A stretch of DNA of 60,000 nucleotides from contig NC_049996.1 of assembly GCF_000003815.2 (NCBI RefSeq), positions 12,074,886 through 12,134,885 on the forward strand, written 5' to 3'. Under the pieces are notes generated by a model. That model made no database searches, was not told where the DNA came from, and saw only the letters and a program-made list of their open reading frames with translations. Shown piece by piece: positions 1-60,000 of the stretch. The DNA comes from Branchiostoma floridae (taxonomy: Eukaryota; Chordata; Leptocardii; Amphioxiformes; Branchiostomatidae). The first letter of the stretch is position 1. Every line of letters begins with the position of its first letter. The position numbers and the translations under genes were made by a program.

Positions 1-981
1 AGTGGAACGATAAACCATGCAGCTATGCACTTTATTACATCTGTCAGACGGACAATATTTGATGTTGCTTGCTGCAAATTACAGCTAAGTACTGAAGGCC
101 CTTTTTTTGAACGTCCGCTAGTCAGTGAAGTAAAACTCCATCCGTTACATGCATATGCACATGCTTTAGTTACCTTCAATGTTGGCAAAATGTAGCTATA
201 GTCAACATTGTGCGCAGAGTTACCTATGCAATAAGGATTCGGAATGCTCTTCTGAACCGGGCTAAGATTGGGGGTGAAGTGTGGGTGCTCTAAAGAGCTG
301 ACGACCAACCGGAGCATATTTACCCAAATAAAACGTTTAGGTACTTTTCTGATTGGCCGACAGCTAGTTAGAGGCCTCGCCCACAACAATGGCTTTCTCA
401 CACCCGGTTCAGCGAAGTCTCCTCTTCGTACAAAAACGAACATAGTTTGCGTGATGTGTTAAAAAAAGGTAACGTCTTCAGATACAAGCAGCTATAATTG
501 TTGTTATGTACTGTCAAGAGCTATATTGCTTCGATGGCAGGTGCATCCAACCACAACATAGCTCGTTAGCTTTTATAAGAATGTTTTATGCAACGGAATA
601 TTAGGTACTGCGTGTTAAAAAGCTAAATTGTTATGTCCTGATAGATGGAATACACAAATGCACTACAACTGGTTCTACAACTGGTTTAACATGTACATGT
701 ACCACGGTTTATAATTACCACAGAAGGAAATATGCAGAAGTATTCACAGAAATCTCCATTTTTAGTTGTTTGCACACCACGAAGAAGGAATTAGCCATTT
801 CGCGATTTCAACGGCGCATGCTCGAGGTCAAAGGTCAATAATCGTAAATTTTAACAGCTCTTGTCAAGACCACGCTTGCTACCATGTTCAGTCGTGTTTC
901 CTTTATGTCAGGGGCCTTCAACTTTGACATATTATCCACAATACATAACATATAAATGTGCTGTTTAGACTGTGAACTGGC
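1..981 (-). other. 3' flank / probable 3' UTR of the TPS gene
   Basis: This stretch follows the TPS stop codon on the minus strand. I see no further coding exon in it. A minus-strand AATAAA (plus-strand TTTATT at 31-36) could serve as a distant poly(A) signal. The part next to the stop is a dispersed repeat (909-988). The open frame at 268-462 on the plus strand has no recognisable homology and no splice context. Confidence 0.4.
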
Positions 982-988
982 TTATTGT
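909..988. repeat. Dispersed repeat ending in ACTGTGAACTGGCTTAT
   Basis: The segment runs from AGGGGCCTTCAACTTTGAC to GTGAACTGGCTTAT. Related copies lie at about 39908-39990 and 42238-42325, with weaker or inverted relatives near 10340-10395, 15795-15840, 19660-19800 and 58480-58575. It looks like a short interspersed non-autonomous element. Its end overlaps the TPS stop codon. Confidence 0.6.
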
Positions 989-3708
989 AGCCCATCTAAA
1001 ACCTTCTCGACCCAGGCGTCGACACTGCAGCCTTCTTGTCTCGACTGTAGTTTATTCATCCTTGTGCGTCTTTCCCACAGAGGCATTGTCAGAGCCTGGA
1101 AAACATCACAATTTCATAGTATCAGTTCATATTAAAGAAAGACACACTTTGCATGTACGTATGTACCTTTAATGTCCCCATGGATTAAACTCATGGAACT
1201 CTTTATATTGATCGCGTAATAGGTTAACAACATATTATCATAAGGTTTTGTGATTGGTCAATTAGTCGATATGACGTCATTGGTACCTGGTGCATGATGT
1301 CGGCGAGGCCATCTTCGTCGCGGGGGTCGCATAGCAACGCCTCCTCCATTATCTCGGACACGCCCGCGTACTTGGACACCACCACGACTCCGGGGTCGTT
1401 GACCTTTTGAAACAAGAAATAGAATATTGATATTCGTCGCAATGCATTTTTCCTATATTTTCATAGTAACAAACAGAAAAGTACCTCCGTTTTCACGGAA
1501 GTAACAAACGACCGCTGCGCAGTCAAAGCGTTTACCTGGCAGGAGACGTATTCCTTAGCAACCAAGTTGAGGGCGTCCTTCAGTGACGTCACCAACATGA
1601 CGTCAGCATCTCTATAGAAACCGGTCAGAAGGGCGTGAGGCATGGCATGTGGTACGTAATGTATGGGGGTCCATATTGGCGTGCCGAAAGTCTCGTTCAC
1701 GGTGAAGATAGCCTTCTCTACTTCCTCCTGTACCTGCGAGTACCAAACAACAACGGAAACAATAAACAAAGGTTCATACAAACAATATTACATTGAAATT
1801 ATTAACTCTTTCAGAACGCTGCATAGATAAATAATCTCACAAAAGTGCTTGAACATTACTAAATGTATTGCAACATGAATCTATTTTTTGAATAGTTCTA
1901 AGCGGTTCCATGGCACTGAAACTAACAAAGTGAAGCCTGGTCACCTTGAGATGAATCCTGGACACCTTCACACCTTCCGTGCCTGCTGGAACCCCCACTT
2001 GGTAGTAGCAGACTCGCCCCACGTGCTCAGGGTAACGCTCCAGCATGTGACCGAAGGCACGCACACGTTCGGGAAGACCTAACATCATAATTTGTGCGCA
2101 AAGTTAAGGTAAAATGTTACAAAAATTTACGCAATCATCTTATTGAGAAACGGTACAATCAAAAGTTAAACAGGTAACTGTTGATATCTATTTGTGTTAC
2201 TCCGTTTACAGTTGACCAAACATGCATCAATACATTAAATTGATTGCTGGTTATGCTTGACATACTACCCACGACGTATCACCCCATGCATGCGCAGTTC
2301 TGACTATGAACAAGCTTATAATTTTAAAAGGCACAATACCTTTGGTGTATGCAACTCTTTCTGCCCCCAGTAGGATTTTACAGTCTTGCTTCAAACCAAG
2401 AGGCAAGGGCGGGGCAACTTGGGCCAGTTTCATCAGCTTGTCATGTTGACAGCTGGGTGCCACCTTTCTGACCTTGACTGTCCGTCCTTGGTAGTACACG
2501 GTTCCGCCATCTTCGTTGACCTTGACGGTGATGGACATCTCGCGACAGCATTCCAGGAAGTTGTTGACGTGCACCTGTGCCATGAACATGACGTCATCGT
2601 AACCAAGGAAACCGTCCATGACTTCGTTGCACCATGGGAAACGTTGCAGGTCCTCCCATGGCGGGAAGGATATGTGGTGTGTGTAAGAAAGTGTGTACTC
2701 GCGACTAGTTTCTTGATTTCTGAGAAACTTGGCGACTTGGATCAGTAAACTATCCCCATCGTGCACCCATACCACGGGGGCATGCTGGGAAGGCTGAACG
2801 TCTAGAGCTTTTAAAATCGCTTGCCCAAACTTCCTTCCCAAGAGACCGAACGGCTCCCAGTCGTCCCAACGCCCCATAGAGAACTCGGAGAGCGAGTGCA
2901 GGTGCGGTGTCACCATTTCCGCTGCGAAGGCGAAGTGTTTAGCGAAGTCGTCTCGACTCAACTCGCAGACAGGAACTACCGGTATGCCAAGAGCCGATCC
3001 TGATGATGTCGCTGTGGAAGTCGTGACGTCATCACGACTGGGCACCATTTCCTCTTCTCTCATGTACAGCCCAGGCCAACCCACCAGGCATGCGCCGTGG
3101 CCGCTTTTCATCAATGAGCCGCACGTGACCTGAAGTCCTCCGGTGTCTCCCTGTGATCCATTCAAAGATAGAATAGTTTCAACGTGAAGTAGGAAAACTT
3201 GAACCGGAGCTAGAATAAGCAGGTTTATGGTTTGAAATGCGCCTGCGCACTGTGACGTGGTGTACGTAATACTAGTATGTCGAAGCTGATGGCTTCTGAG
3301 ACGTAAACATAACACATCTGGACATATACAAAGCATGGTCTAGTCTAGAGTTGTTAAGAAGTTAGGGGCACTCACCTTTGATCACATACATGCGCAGTTT
3401 ACACTATGAGTGGGCTTATATTATTGATACCAACAACGCACGTCNNNNNNNNNNNNNNNNNNNNNNNNNNNNNNNNNNNNNNNNNNNNNNNNNNNNNNNN
3501 NNNNNNNNNNNNNNNNNNNNNNNNNNNNNNNNNNNNNNNNNNNNATTACTGTAGACACTCCGGGAGTTCAACTGACCTGACGGTCGTCCCTTCTGAGATG
3601 ACCTGTCTCCTCATCTCGAACCAGTTGGAAAGGCAGCGTGTCACACACAAGGATGACAGGACGCTCCATTTTCGGGTGTGAAGATGGTGATTTAGGAAGC
3701 TTTACAGT
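982..3708 (-). CDS. TPS: Trehalose-6-phosphate synthase (GT20 family), six exons, TPS domain only
   Basis: Minus-strand exons in order: 3708-3577, 3150-2340, 2078-1945, 1733-1536, 1403-1287 and 1095-982, all with GT-AG borders and matching phases; 501 codons to the TAA at 982-984. Family role: transfer of glucose from UDP-glucose to glucose-6-phosphate. Recognisable parts are VGWPG, WVHD, the FPPWEDLQRFPW block, GAERVAYTKG (Arg and Lys of the sugar-nucleotide site kept), LVTSLKDALNLVAKEY (Asp and Glu kept) and ALTMPLWERR near the end. The N-lobe is divergent: the usual NRLP reads DTLP, the YNGFSN block is gone, and HDYH reads HDGD. The stop follows the synthase domain directly, so there is no phosphatase (OtsB) domain. 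The first exon found starts at an acceptor; Met at codon 14 could be the start, or an upstream exon is missing. Family assignment is secure; activity is uncertain. Confidence 0.88.
3445..3544. other. Assembly gap (100 N)
   Basis: A run of 100 Ns inside the first identified TPS intron (3151-3576). The flanking exons join in phase 0 and the protein aligns across the junction without missing sequence, so no exon need be hidden here. Confidence 0.95.
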
Positions 3709-5941
3709 CTGTAACAAACAAATGAGCTCTTACAGTAACAGCTTCAAAATGGACAATTTAATTTCCCTATCCAATCAACCAACTCATTAGTCAAACGACA
3801 ATGTGAAGATTTTCCGTTATCATATTTTTTGGTGAAAACCGCAAAATAAATGAGTGGGAATATAAACTCAACCACGTTTCGGACCGTATTACTGACAATG
3901 CAGCAGCGACACCTAGCTGCAATGCGAAGTACTGTAAAGTCTGTCAGTTTTACCTCCTTGCTGTGAAGAAAGGGGCAACCAATCAAAAGAACATTTCTAA
4001 AACTATCATCTGATCTACCCTGTTTATATTCCTATGGACATGATAATCTTTTTTATATACGCCTCTTGTGTCTTGTAGGCCCACAGACGCATATGGATGT
4101 TGTAATCACAGTGATCTAGAGTCACGTAGGGCCAAGGAGTAAACTATTAGGTTGTAATTACAAAAAGGCTTAATTAACTTGTCCATAGAGAATAGAGACT
4201 ACCATTTGACCAGTGTGCAATGACTCTACGGTCCAGCAAGCATTCAAGACATGCATGTTACATGCATGTTGTATTGTAGTAGTCTGTAATGCGTATTTTC
4301 CACGGCACGCCTCTAATTAATCTGAAAATGAACCCGGGTCAGGCTTACATTTTGACTCAACACAGTCAAACCTGTACAAGTCAAACCTCTACTTTAGAGC
4401 CACCTGTCCAATGTGAGCACTTTTTATGGTGCCTAGACAATTTTCCCACTAGACACAAGCATTAAGAATCTTGTCCACATGTATAAGGACCACCTATCCA
4501 CATAGATAAGATTTTATCCGTCTCCTGAACTGTTTTCTTGGGAAGTTTTTACCGTAACAGGTCCAACCTTGACACGCAAAAAGCATGCCGTGACGCTTTT
4601 TAGTCTAGTGTTTGTGAAATAAAAGATCATCTCGTTTTGTCCACATGCATAAGCTACACAAAAATCACGGGGTCAAAAAAGAAAAAAGTTCAGTGTACTT
4701 GCCTTGAAAGTTAGGGTAAAGATACAAAACCACAATGGTTTGCTGAAGCAAGGACGTTATATAAAGACCTTGGTTGAAGTAAAAGGAAGGCCAGTCGAGA
4801 TGCCCGCCTACTGTCACAAATCTCTGCTGGCGAGTTTCTGCACGGCAATTTGTGGTATATCAGGTTCAACAAGTAACGCGTTACCAAAATTAGAACAATG
4901 AGATTTCGAGACAACACCCGGTACCACGACCTCTAGTGAACTATAATTAACATCAATCATCTTTCACATATATCTGTGTGTGCCAAATGGTTGGAATTGT
5001 TCCATAACGATAACGATAAGTATTAACGTCAACGTTACTAGGAGGGGTTTTGCATTGGCAGTGTGGTAAAAAAAATAAAATGCTCAGCTTCGCTGAAAGT
5101 AGCCTGACTAAAACCGCACTCCTAGCGGCCGGCCTTACAGTTGCCACCACTCGGGGAGAGGTCATTAACCCCAGCCACTCTGAGTGAGAGATTGTGTAAT
5201 TACAGGCTACGCTGAATGATGCAAGTGCTAGAAAACGACTCTAAGACTTTAGTTGCTGAATCTAAAAGAATTCTCGATACTCGTTAGTTGAAATAATGTT
5301 ACACGGTCTGCTATTCTTCGTCAATAGAAAATAAGAACACTGCCTAGCCTTATGCAACGTTTTAAGAATGGTAACCACCAATTTTAGGCAGCATCTTTTT
5401 GATGACTTGATAACATGGATGATGTCCCTGTGCACATCAACTTTTGTTTGTTGAAAAAAGTTTCCGACCATATTGTTACGTTGTTGCAGAAACCTCTGGC
5501 GGTCGAAGCTGCGAAACTACCAACAACATGCCTTTAATTGACCAAAAGAAATAAAATAACGGATACTAATGTAGAATGCCACAGTCAATTTCAAAGTCAA
5601 AGATTATGTTAAGATTCATTTGTTCAAACTTCATGATAACAACGTTAGTAACGTTCGCATCCGTTTGCGGCTTTTCCAGATAATGTCATCCATATAATCA
5701 AAGCGAGTTGTCCTATTAATGAAAGCTCATCTGTGTTGGTAGATTCCACATTGAAAACATTTAGACTTTGTTCCAACACAAAGAAGGGACTCACCATAAA
5801 TTTTAGGTCGAGCACTCTGACCTTCTTCAGATGAAATGAAATGAAATTTATGGTGAGTCCCTTCTTTGTGTTGGAACAAAGTCGTAAACTTTTTTCAATA
5901 TGAGTTGTCCTATTAGTAAGTAATAATAACAGCAAAGATTT
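3709..5941. other. Upstream side of TPS, no gene recognised
   Basis: About 2.2 kb upstream of the first TPS exon found. It may hold the TPS first exon and promoter, but I could not fix either. Short open frames on both strands (for example minus 3744-3986, 4711-4917, 5262-5471) show no family signature. The only clear structure is the inverted repeat at 5764-5883. Confidence 0.35.
5764..5883. repeat. Perfect 40-bp inverted repeat with 40-bp loop
   Basis: The arm at 5764-5803 is repeated as its exact reverse complement at 5844-5883. The loop holds CCTTCTTCAGATGAAATG. Outside the arms GAGTTGTCCTATTA occurs on both sides in direct orientation (about 5705 and 5903). This fits a young palindromic element or a fold-back assembly artefact close to a gap. 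Confidence 0.85.
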
Positions 5942-6041
5942 NNNNNNNNNNNNNNNNNNNNNNNNNNNNNNNNNNNNNNNNNNNNNNNNNNNNNNNNNNN
6001 NNNNNNNNNNNNNNNNNNNNNNNNNNNNNNNNNNNNNNNNN
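5942..6041. other. Assembly gap (100 N)
   Basis: A run of 100 Ns about 280 bp upstream of the NBEAL start codon; promoter sequence may be missing here. Confidence 0.95.
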
Positions 6042-6317
6042 CCTGAGCCTGACTTAACTATATAACATTTGCCCGCTGATAGGACATCCCAGATAAATAA
6101 AGAATATTGATCAATTCGTTGATTGATCTATGCAAAACAATAAATTTCCCCCCTTTTACCCAATGGACCCTTCCAACCGGAGGAGGTCAAAGGTTGGACT
6201 TCCTGCCAACATGGCGGCAGTAACTTGAAGAATTCCTGCATTTCTCCTCGTCCGAATTTTCGTTTTTCTTCTCTTATTTGAATCGGGAGGCGGAAACTTC
6301 CTGTCAGAATAGTTAGA
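6042..6317 (+). promoter_or_regulatory. NBEAL promoter-proximal region and 5' leader with a uORF
   Basis: Sequence immediately upstream of the NBEAL start. CCAACATGGCGGCAG at about 6207-6221 resembles the core of YY1 sites that often sit just downstream of TATA-less starts. The same ATG opens a five-codon upstream ORF (6211-6228, MAAVT then TGA) in a different frame from the main ORF and in acceptable start context. The transcription start is not defined by sequence alone. Confidence 0.45.
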
Positions 6318-55745
<49,428 letters not shown>

Positions 55746-56202
55746 CAAAGTTTAACCCTTTTATTACTGTATCCCATTTGTAAGGACCTGTTGTCTGACC
55801 AGTTGTAGCTTTGGAGGGTTCAAACAGACAAGGATGGAAATGGTACTCTGCTATTTTGTCTGGTTTGGCTCAGAACAAACTTTGCTGACAACTGTACTCT
55901 CTGACAAAATAGTATGTAAGTACTTGTATTTGGTGCCATGGCAGTGGAATATATAATCTTAGCAAGAAGGTTATATGAATTCATATAATCCCCTTGTTCT
56001 TAATATTCAAAATAGTACCATAATCATTTACGGGGGTACTTCTGAAATAGGAAAATCTAATCAAAACAATGTGCATATTAAATTGAAGAACTAATGTGTG
56101 ATATCTTAATGACAATCAAGTGTAAAAAGTTTTATCTAGTATTTAAGGTGAAGGCATAGATAGAGAAAAATATTGAACAATTATTTGATAACATTGAATA
56201 AA
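55746..56202 (+). terminator. NBEAL 3' UTR with poly(A) signal AATAAA
   Basis: This is the sequence from the TAG stop to AATAAA at 56197-56202 (TTGAATAAAGATA), the first canonical signal downstream. A second AATAAA is at 58167-58172. Which is used cannot be told from sequence. Confidence 0.55.
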
Positions 56203-59200
56203 GATACAGTCATGTACAATAGCTAGGCACTCAGCAACAAAATAAGAGCCTTACACAATGCAAATTGAACAGAAGATTAATATTGATTTTAACATTGCTT
56301 GATTAACTGCTGCTGTGTTATATTGTAAAAAAAGTAACACTTAAGGAAAAAAATTCATACCAATCATTAACCATAATTTTCTTTATACTCAAAGAATTCA
56401 AGACACACAAAAAAAGAAGTTGCATGACAAGTTGATCAAAAAGTCTACGTGCTGTTACATATTAAGATACAATGAGCAATTATCATAGGATAATGACTAT
56501 GTTCATCAATGGCAGTATTGTGGGATAAGCCATACAATCATAATGATATAACCCAAGATATTATGGTGTAATTTTCTGATCTTTACTTGAAAAATTATTG
56601 TAAGCAAAGCTTAGATGCACAGTGTATGGTATAGTTTTGGTACTTTGATGCTTAAATTATAGAGTTGATTTGGTGCATACTTTCTTGCCTTTATAATCAT
56701 TGGTACTACTTAAAGTATGTATAAAAAAGATTGGTAAAACACTATACCTTAAAATCTTTCTGATGTTTTGATGGTTCCATTTACACCTTAAATGTTTTGA
56801 GCAACCTTTTTGTGTATCAACAATATTTTACAACAGTAGGATTTCGCACTCATAGGCTTATCTTCAGAATATAAACTTGCCATTCTTTCCAAGATTCCGT
56901 CCTTTTGTCATTCAGTTACAGAACTTTAACGGTACAAAATTGCAAAGAACTTTTTTTCTTTATGTTTTGGATTAGCTGTTACCTTTATCCCAACCATTTT
57001 ACAACTTTTATTTTTATTTCGCCCTTTCGCTCCATATTTTCCATGAAAAAATCCGTGAACCAAGAAATTAAATTGGTGTGGCCTTAAAGTATAATAATAA
57101 AAAATTTGGTAAAACATTATACCTTAAAATCTTTCTGATGTTTTGATGGTTCCATTTACACCTTAAATGTTTTGAGCAACCATTTTGTGTATCAACAATA
57201 TTTTACAAAAGTAGAATTTTGCACTCATAGGCTCATCTTCAGAATATAAACTTGCCATTCTTTCCAAGATTCCATCCTTTTGTCATTCGGTTACAGACCT
57301 TTAAGGGTAAAAAATTGCAAAGACGATCTGATGACTTTCGGTTTTATAAGCCAGTTGTGTCTGCATTGACAGACAAGATTATTAAAATCATAACAAAAGA
57401 ATTATGCAACAAGTCACCATCATAAGTTTGATATGAACTACATGTACATGTATTGAAGGACCCATAGTATAAACTAATTTGGATTACACAAGTTTGGTTG
57501 TGTTATTCCAAAGGTACAAACGTATATCCTTGCAATACAAGATTCCTTGCCTCATTGCCACTAAATCTTGCTGTCAGAATATGTATGTTGTATATTACAA
57601 TACTGACTTTGCAACTTATACATGTATGATGTATATGTTGAGCTTGTCCAGTCCTGTCAAGTCCAAAGTTCCTTGTTAAAACTGCCCAAGATGGCCACTC
57701 TGAGGACTTTTGAAATTTCTCTGTTCTATGTAGACAAGTGGTCACAGAAGAATAGATTCTTCAGAGTTTGTGTCAATGGAAACAAGCTTAGAGACTGCCA
57801 AAAAGTGGTCGCAATGGTCTGGTGGTCCTCAGGTTGAAGTCTTAAGATTGTCACTTGTGCAGGTACCGTTTGGCTGTATGGAATGCAAGAACATAGAACT
57901 GCCTTCATGTTTATTATTTGTTGTGTAGTGAATATGGGACTCGATTGTTAGGTAAGACAGAAATATAATTTAGTGTGTACTTAAAGGTGTCAATCATAAA
58001 GATGATGAAGTTGCCTTATTGTTTTATATAATTGATTGCCAATAATTGATAGAAGAATGAAATTATTCCACCTTGCAATGGTGTTATGTCAATGAGATAC
58101 TTAACTATATATAATCATTTGTATGGAATGTATGATTAAAGAATTTGATGATGTGATAATCTAGATAATAAAGCACTAAGTAATGCTGTACATGTGGGGA
58201 GCACTTCGTAACCACTGCAATTTACAAAAAGCTGAAGGGTGTCGCTTTTATTTTCGAGTTGCGCCGTGTTTTTTAAAACTCAGAAAACGATTAATGTTGC
58301 TTGTCATCAGCAGTTGTTAGAGAAGCTGGTGGGGGGATTATCCTATCTTACAATGTTTCTAAACCCTCATCTTAAGGTAAAATTTGACTGCAACTTGCTA
58401 GGGTCAAGCCCGATTCACAGCTAAGTCATCAGTAGGGATTTAGCTGCCTTGCTTTTTGCGCGGGCCACAAGTCGGTTCACAATTTGAAGTACGCATGGAA
58501 TACTAGTAACCATGGTCTATACACAACAAGATCACTTGCATTAAACGTTTGGGGCCTTCACCTTTGACATTGCGTATGCGTATTTCAGGATTTGAAATCT
58601 GAAATACGTAAACGCATAAAAACGAAGAGAAACGTTCAAGTTTTGCTCTCTATTCCTTTGATATTTCGTACTACCAAATCCCATTCCTTATAGCACAGAG
58701 CGCATGGGTGGACACTTTCTGACCTTGCGAATGGTGTAGGATAACTTGTCACACTCAGAAATTTATATCACTTCGGATCGGTGTATTGTTAATTTTTTGT
58801 AAATTGATATAAAGGACATGCCCAGTAAGGGTAAAGGCGAGTTGTCCATTGGACGATAATGCATATTTTATTGTAGTTTTTTCTGCATTCAATGTGAAGT
58901 TGCACTTTATCTGGGGGACTCGACAGTTAACCACGGTGAGAACAAATATGAAAGCCATTTCTTAGTGCTAGCGACATTGGTAGGATATTTGGGTGAAATT
59001 GGGACAGTTTAAGGTGAACTATCATATGAAAGACCCTATTCTTGTTTAATCAGTTTTGAAAATTCTTGTTTTTAATGTCTTCCCGTCAGATAATGGATTG
59101 ATCGTCGGCTAACAGTTGGAGGCCCGAAAGACCAGTCCAAAGACCGTGCAGAATTTGTATGACATGCGTTTTCTTAGACTTACGTAAAGTTGATAGAACA

Positions 59201-60000
59201 GTAAGCATTTGAGGGTACGTTCGCGACCTTCACTCCTCTATAGTATAATATAACATACTTTACTGGCATGTACTGGGAAGGTTTCGCCCACTCTGTATGT
59301 ACTTAATCTCCAGGTTTTCCACATAAAAGAAATAAAGAAGAAAGAGAACTAGGCTTTACGAACATAAGATTCGCAAATATATCGTCTAGGTTATTTTCTC
59401 CAAAAAAAAAACGCGACAAGTAATGTTTTAGTTGTTTAGAAGCCAACGTTTCTGTAACTTTCTGCAACCTTCCTCGGGGCAATACTGACTGGTTTCGTAC
59501 TGAATCTAGGCATCGCTGCTAACGACACGTAAAATATCTACATCAGTAATTCCTAAAACAGTAATCCGTATACTTAGTTGCTACAGCGGTTCTTGTAATT
59601 TTCGTGTTCTAGCAAAATATAACTATTGACTCGCATAAGATATCCTTCTACAGACTCACATAAGATATTCTTCTACATTGCTGCCACAAATTGGTATAAT
59701 GGTAAGGTCTTGAAAGCTATCGCATTGTATCACTGTCCTTCAGCATGCATTTTTCAATATTCAATTCTTATGCTGATACCTGAATACATGATAGTTAAAC
59801 AGTCATGTATATATATTCATAAAGAGTGCTACAATTTGTCCATGTACAATGCAAAGGACAAAGCGATCGGTCATAGAAAAGAACACTATTTACCCATGTA
59901 AATGTAACACTATAAACTTGCCTCTTTACGTACTATTCATGTCTTAAAGGCTGAATCTATGGTTTTATACAGGTGTCTACACCGACAAGTTCAAAGCCGG
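56203..60000. other. Intergenic, no gene recognised
   Basis: Mainly A/T-rich unique sequence and repeats. A ~240-bp direct repeat (56713-56950 and 57088-57325) brackets half of an AGGCCACACC MITE. A diverged copy of the GGGGCCTTCACCTTTGACAT repeat is near 58550. Open frames here (for example 57479-57679, 58239-58424, 59626-59901) are short and have no family signature. The next gene may begin beyond the window. Confidence 0.5.
56713..57325. repeat. Direct repeat split by a MITE half-copy
   Basis: Both halves carry TACCTTAAAATCTTTCTGAT and GTTTTGATGGTTCC through CCATTCTTTCCAAGATTCC to CAAAATTGCAAAGA-type sequence. Between them, at about 56945-57087, lies the right half of the AGGCCACACC MITE, ending ATTGGTGTGGCCT. 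Confidence 0.75.

Noticed and set aside
2386-3003. Plus-strand open frames across the TPS exon
   Set aside because: They are antisense shadows of the long TPS exon 2340-3150; the minus frame carries the conserved GT20 motifs.
3744-3986. Possible first exon of TPS (minus strand, HSKEVKLT then GTAAAA)
   Set aside because: It is open with a donor-like end, but I found no supporting acceptor/start combination or homology; it is too weak to annotate.
57479-59901. Several 60-90 codon open frames downstream of NBEAL
   Set aside because: Their lengths are expected by chance in AT-rich DNA; there are no domains, splice pattern or shared reading across neighbouring segments.

Overview
The window is animal nuclear DNA: AT-rich, intron-dense, full of short non-autonomous transposons, with two 100-N assembly gaps. 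An intact NBEAL-type BEACH gene, a trehalose-6-phosphate synthase (an enzyme lost from vertebrates) and a divergent pentameric ligand-gated channel, with this repeat flavour, suggest an invertebrate deuterostome, most likely amphioxus (Branchiostoma). That assignment is inference. There are no operons, CRISPR arrays or bacterial features.

Layout. (1) 982-3708, minus strand: a six-exon single-domain trehalose-6-phosphate synthase (TPS) gene, complete at its 3' end, start not resolved. (2) 3709-6317: region between two divergent genes, with a perfect 40-bp inverted repeat, an assembly gap and the NBEAL 5' leader. (3) 6318-55745, plus strand: a neurobeachin-like (NBEAL1/NBEAL2-type) gene. I placed 59 exons with consistent splice phases, giving an open frame of 2,725 residues (8,178 nt with stop): N-terminal helical repeats, ConA-like domain, more helical repeats, a Ser-rich disordered exon, PH-BEACH, BEACH and C-terminal WD40. 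Four further frame-preserving segments look like cassette or micro-exons. (4) 46938-53606, minus strand: a pentameric ligand-gated ion-channel gene lying wholly inside the 8-kb NBEAL intron 46187-54261. (5) 55746-60000: NBEAL 3' UTR, then repeat-rich intergenic DNA with no recognisable gene.

The genes have no evident shared pathway. TPS would make trehalose-6-phosphate from UDP-glucose and glucose-6-phosphate. NBEAL proteins are large cytosolic scaffolds of vesicle and granule trafficking. The channel gene is a transcriptional neighbour by nesting only.

The most unusual signal is in the NBEAL introns. Four exon boundaries (exons 11, 25, 33 and 42) have been tandemly copied, splice site included, into the adjoining intron, making decoy donors or acceptors; at exon 33 this has grown into a minisatellite of about nine units. 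Exon 40 is flanked by two different minisatellites (30-bp and 24-bp units) that share a core in opposite orientation, so the flanking introns could pair across the exon. The other notable items are the nested channel, which lacks a Cys-loop cysteine and a visible signal peptide, and the TPS, whose N-terminal lobe has lost several hallmark motifs.
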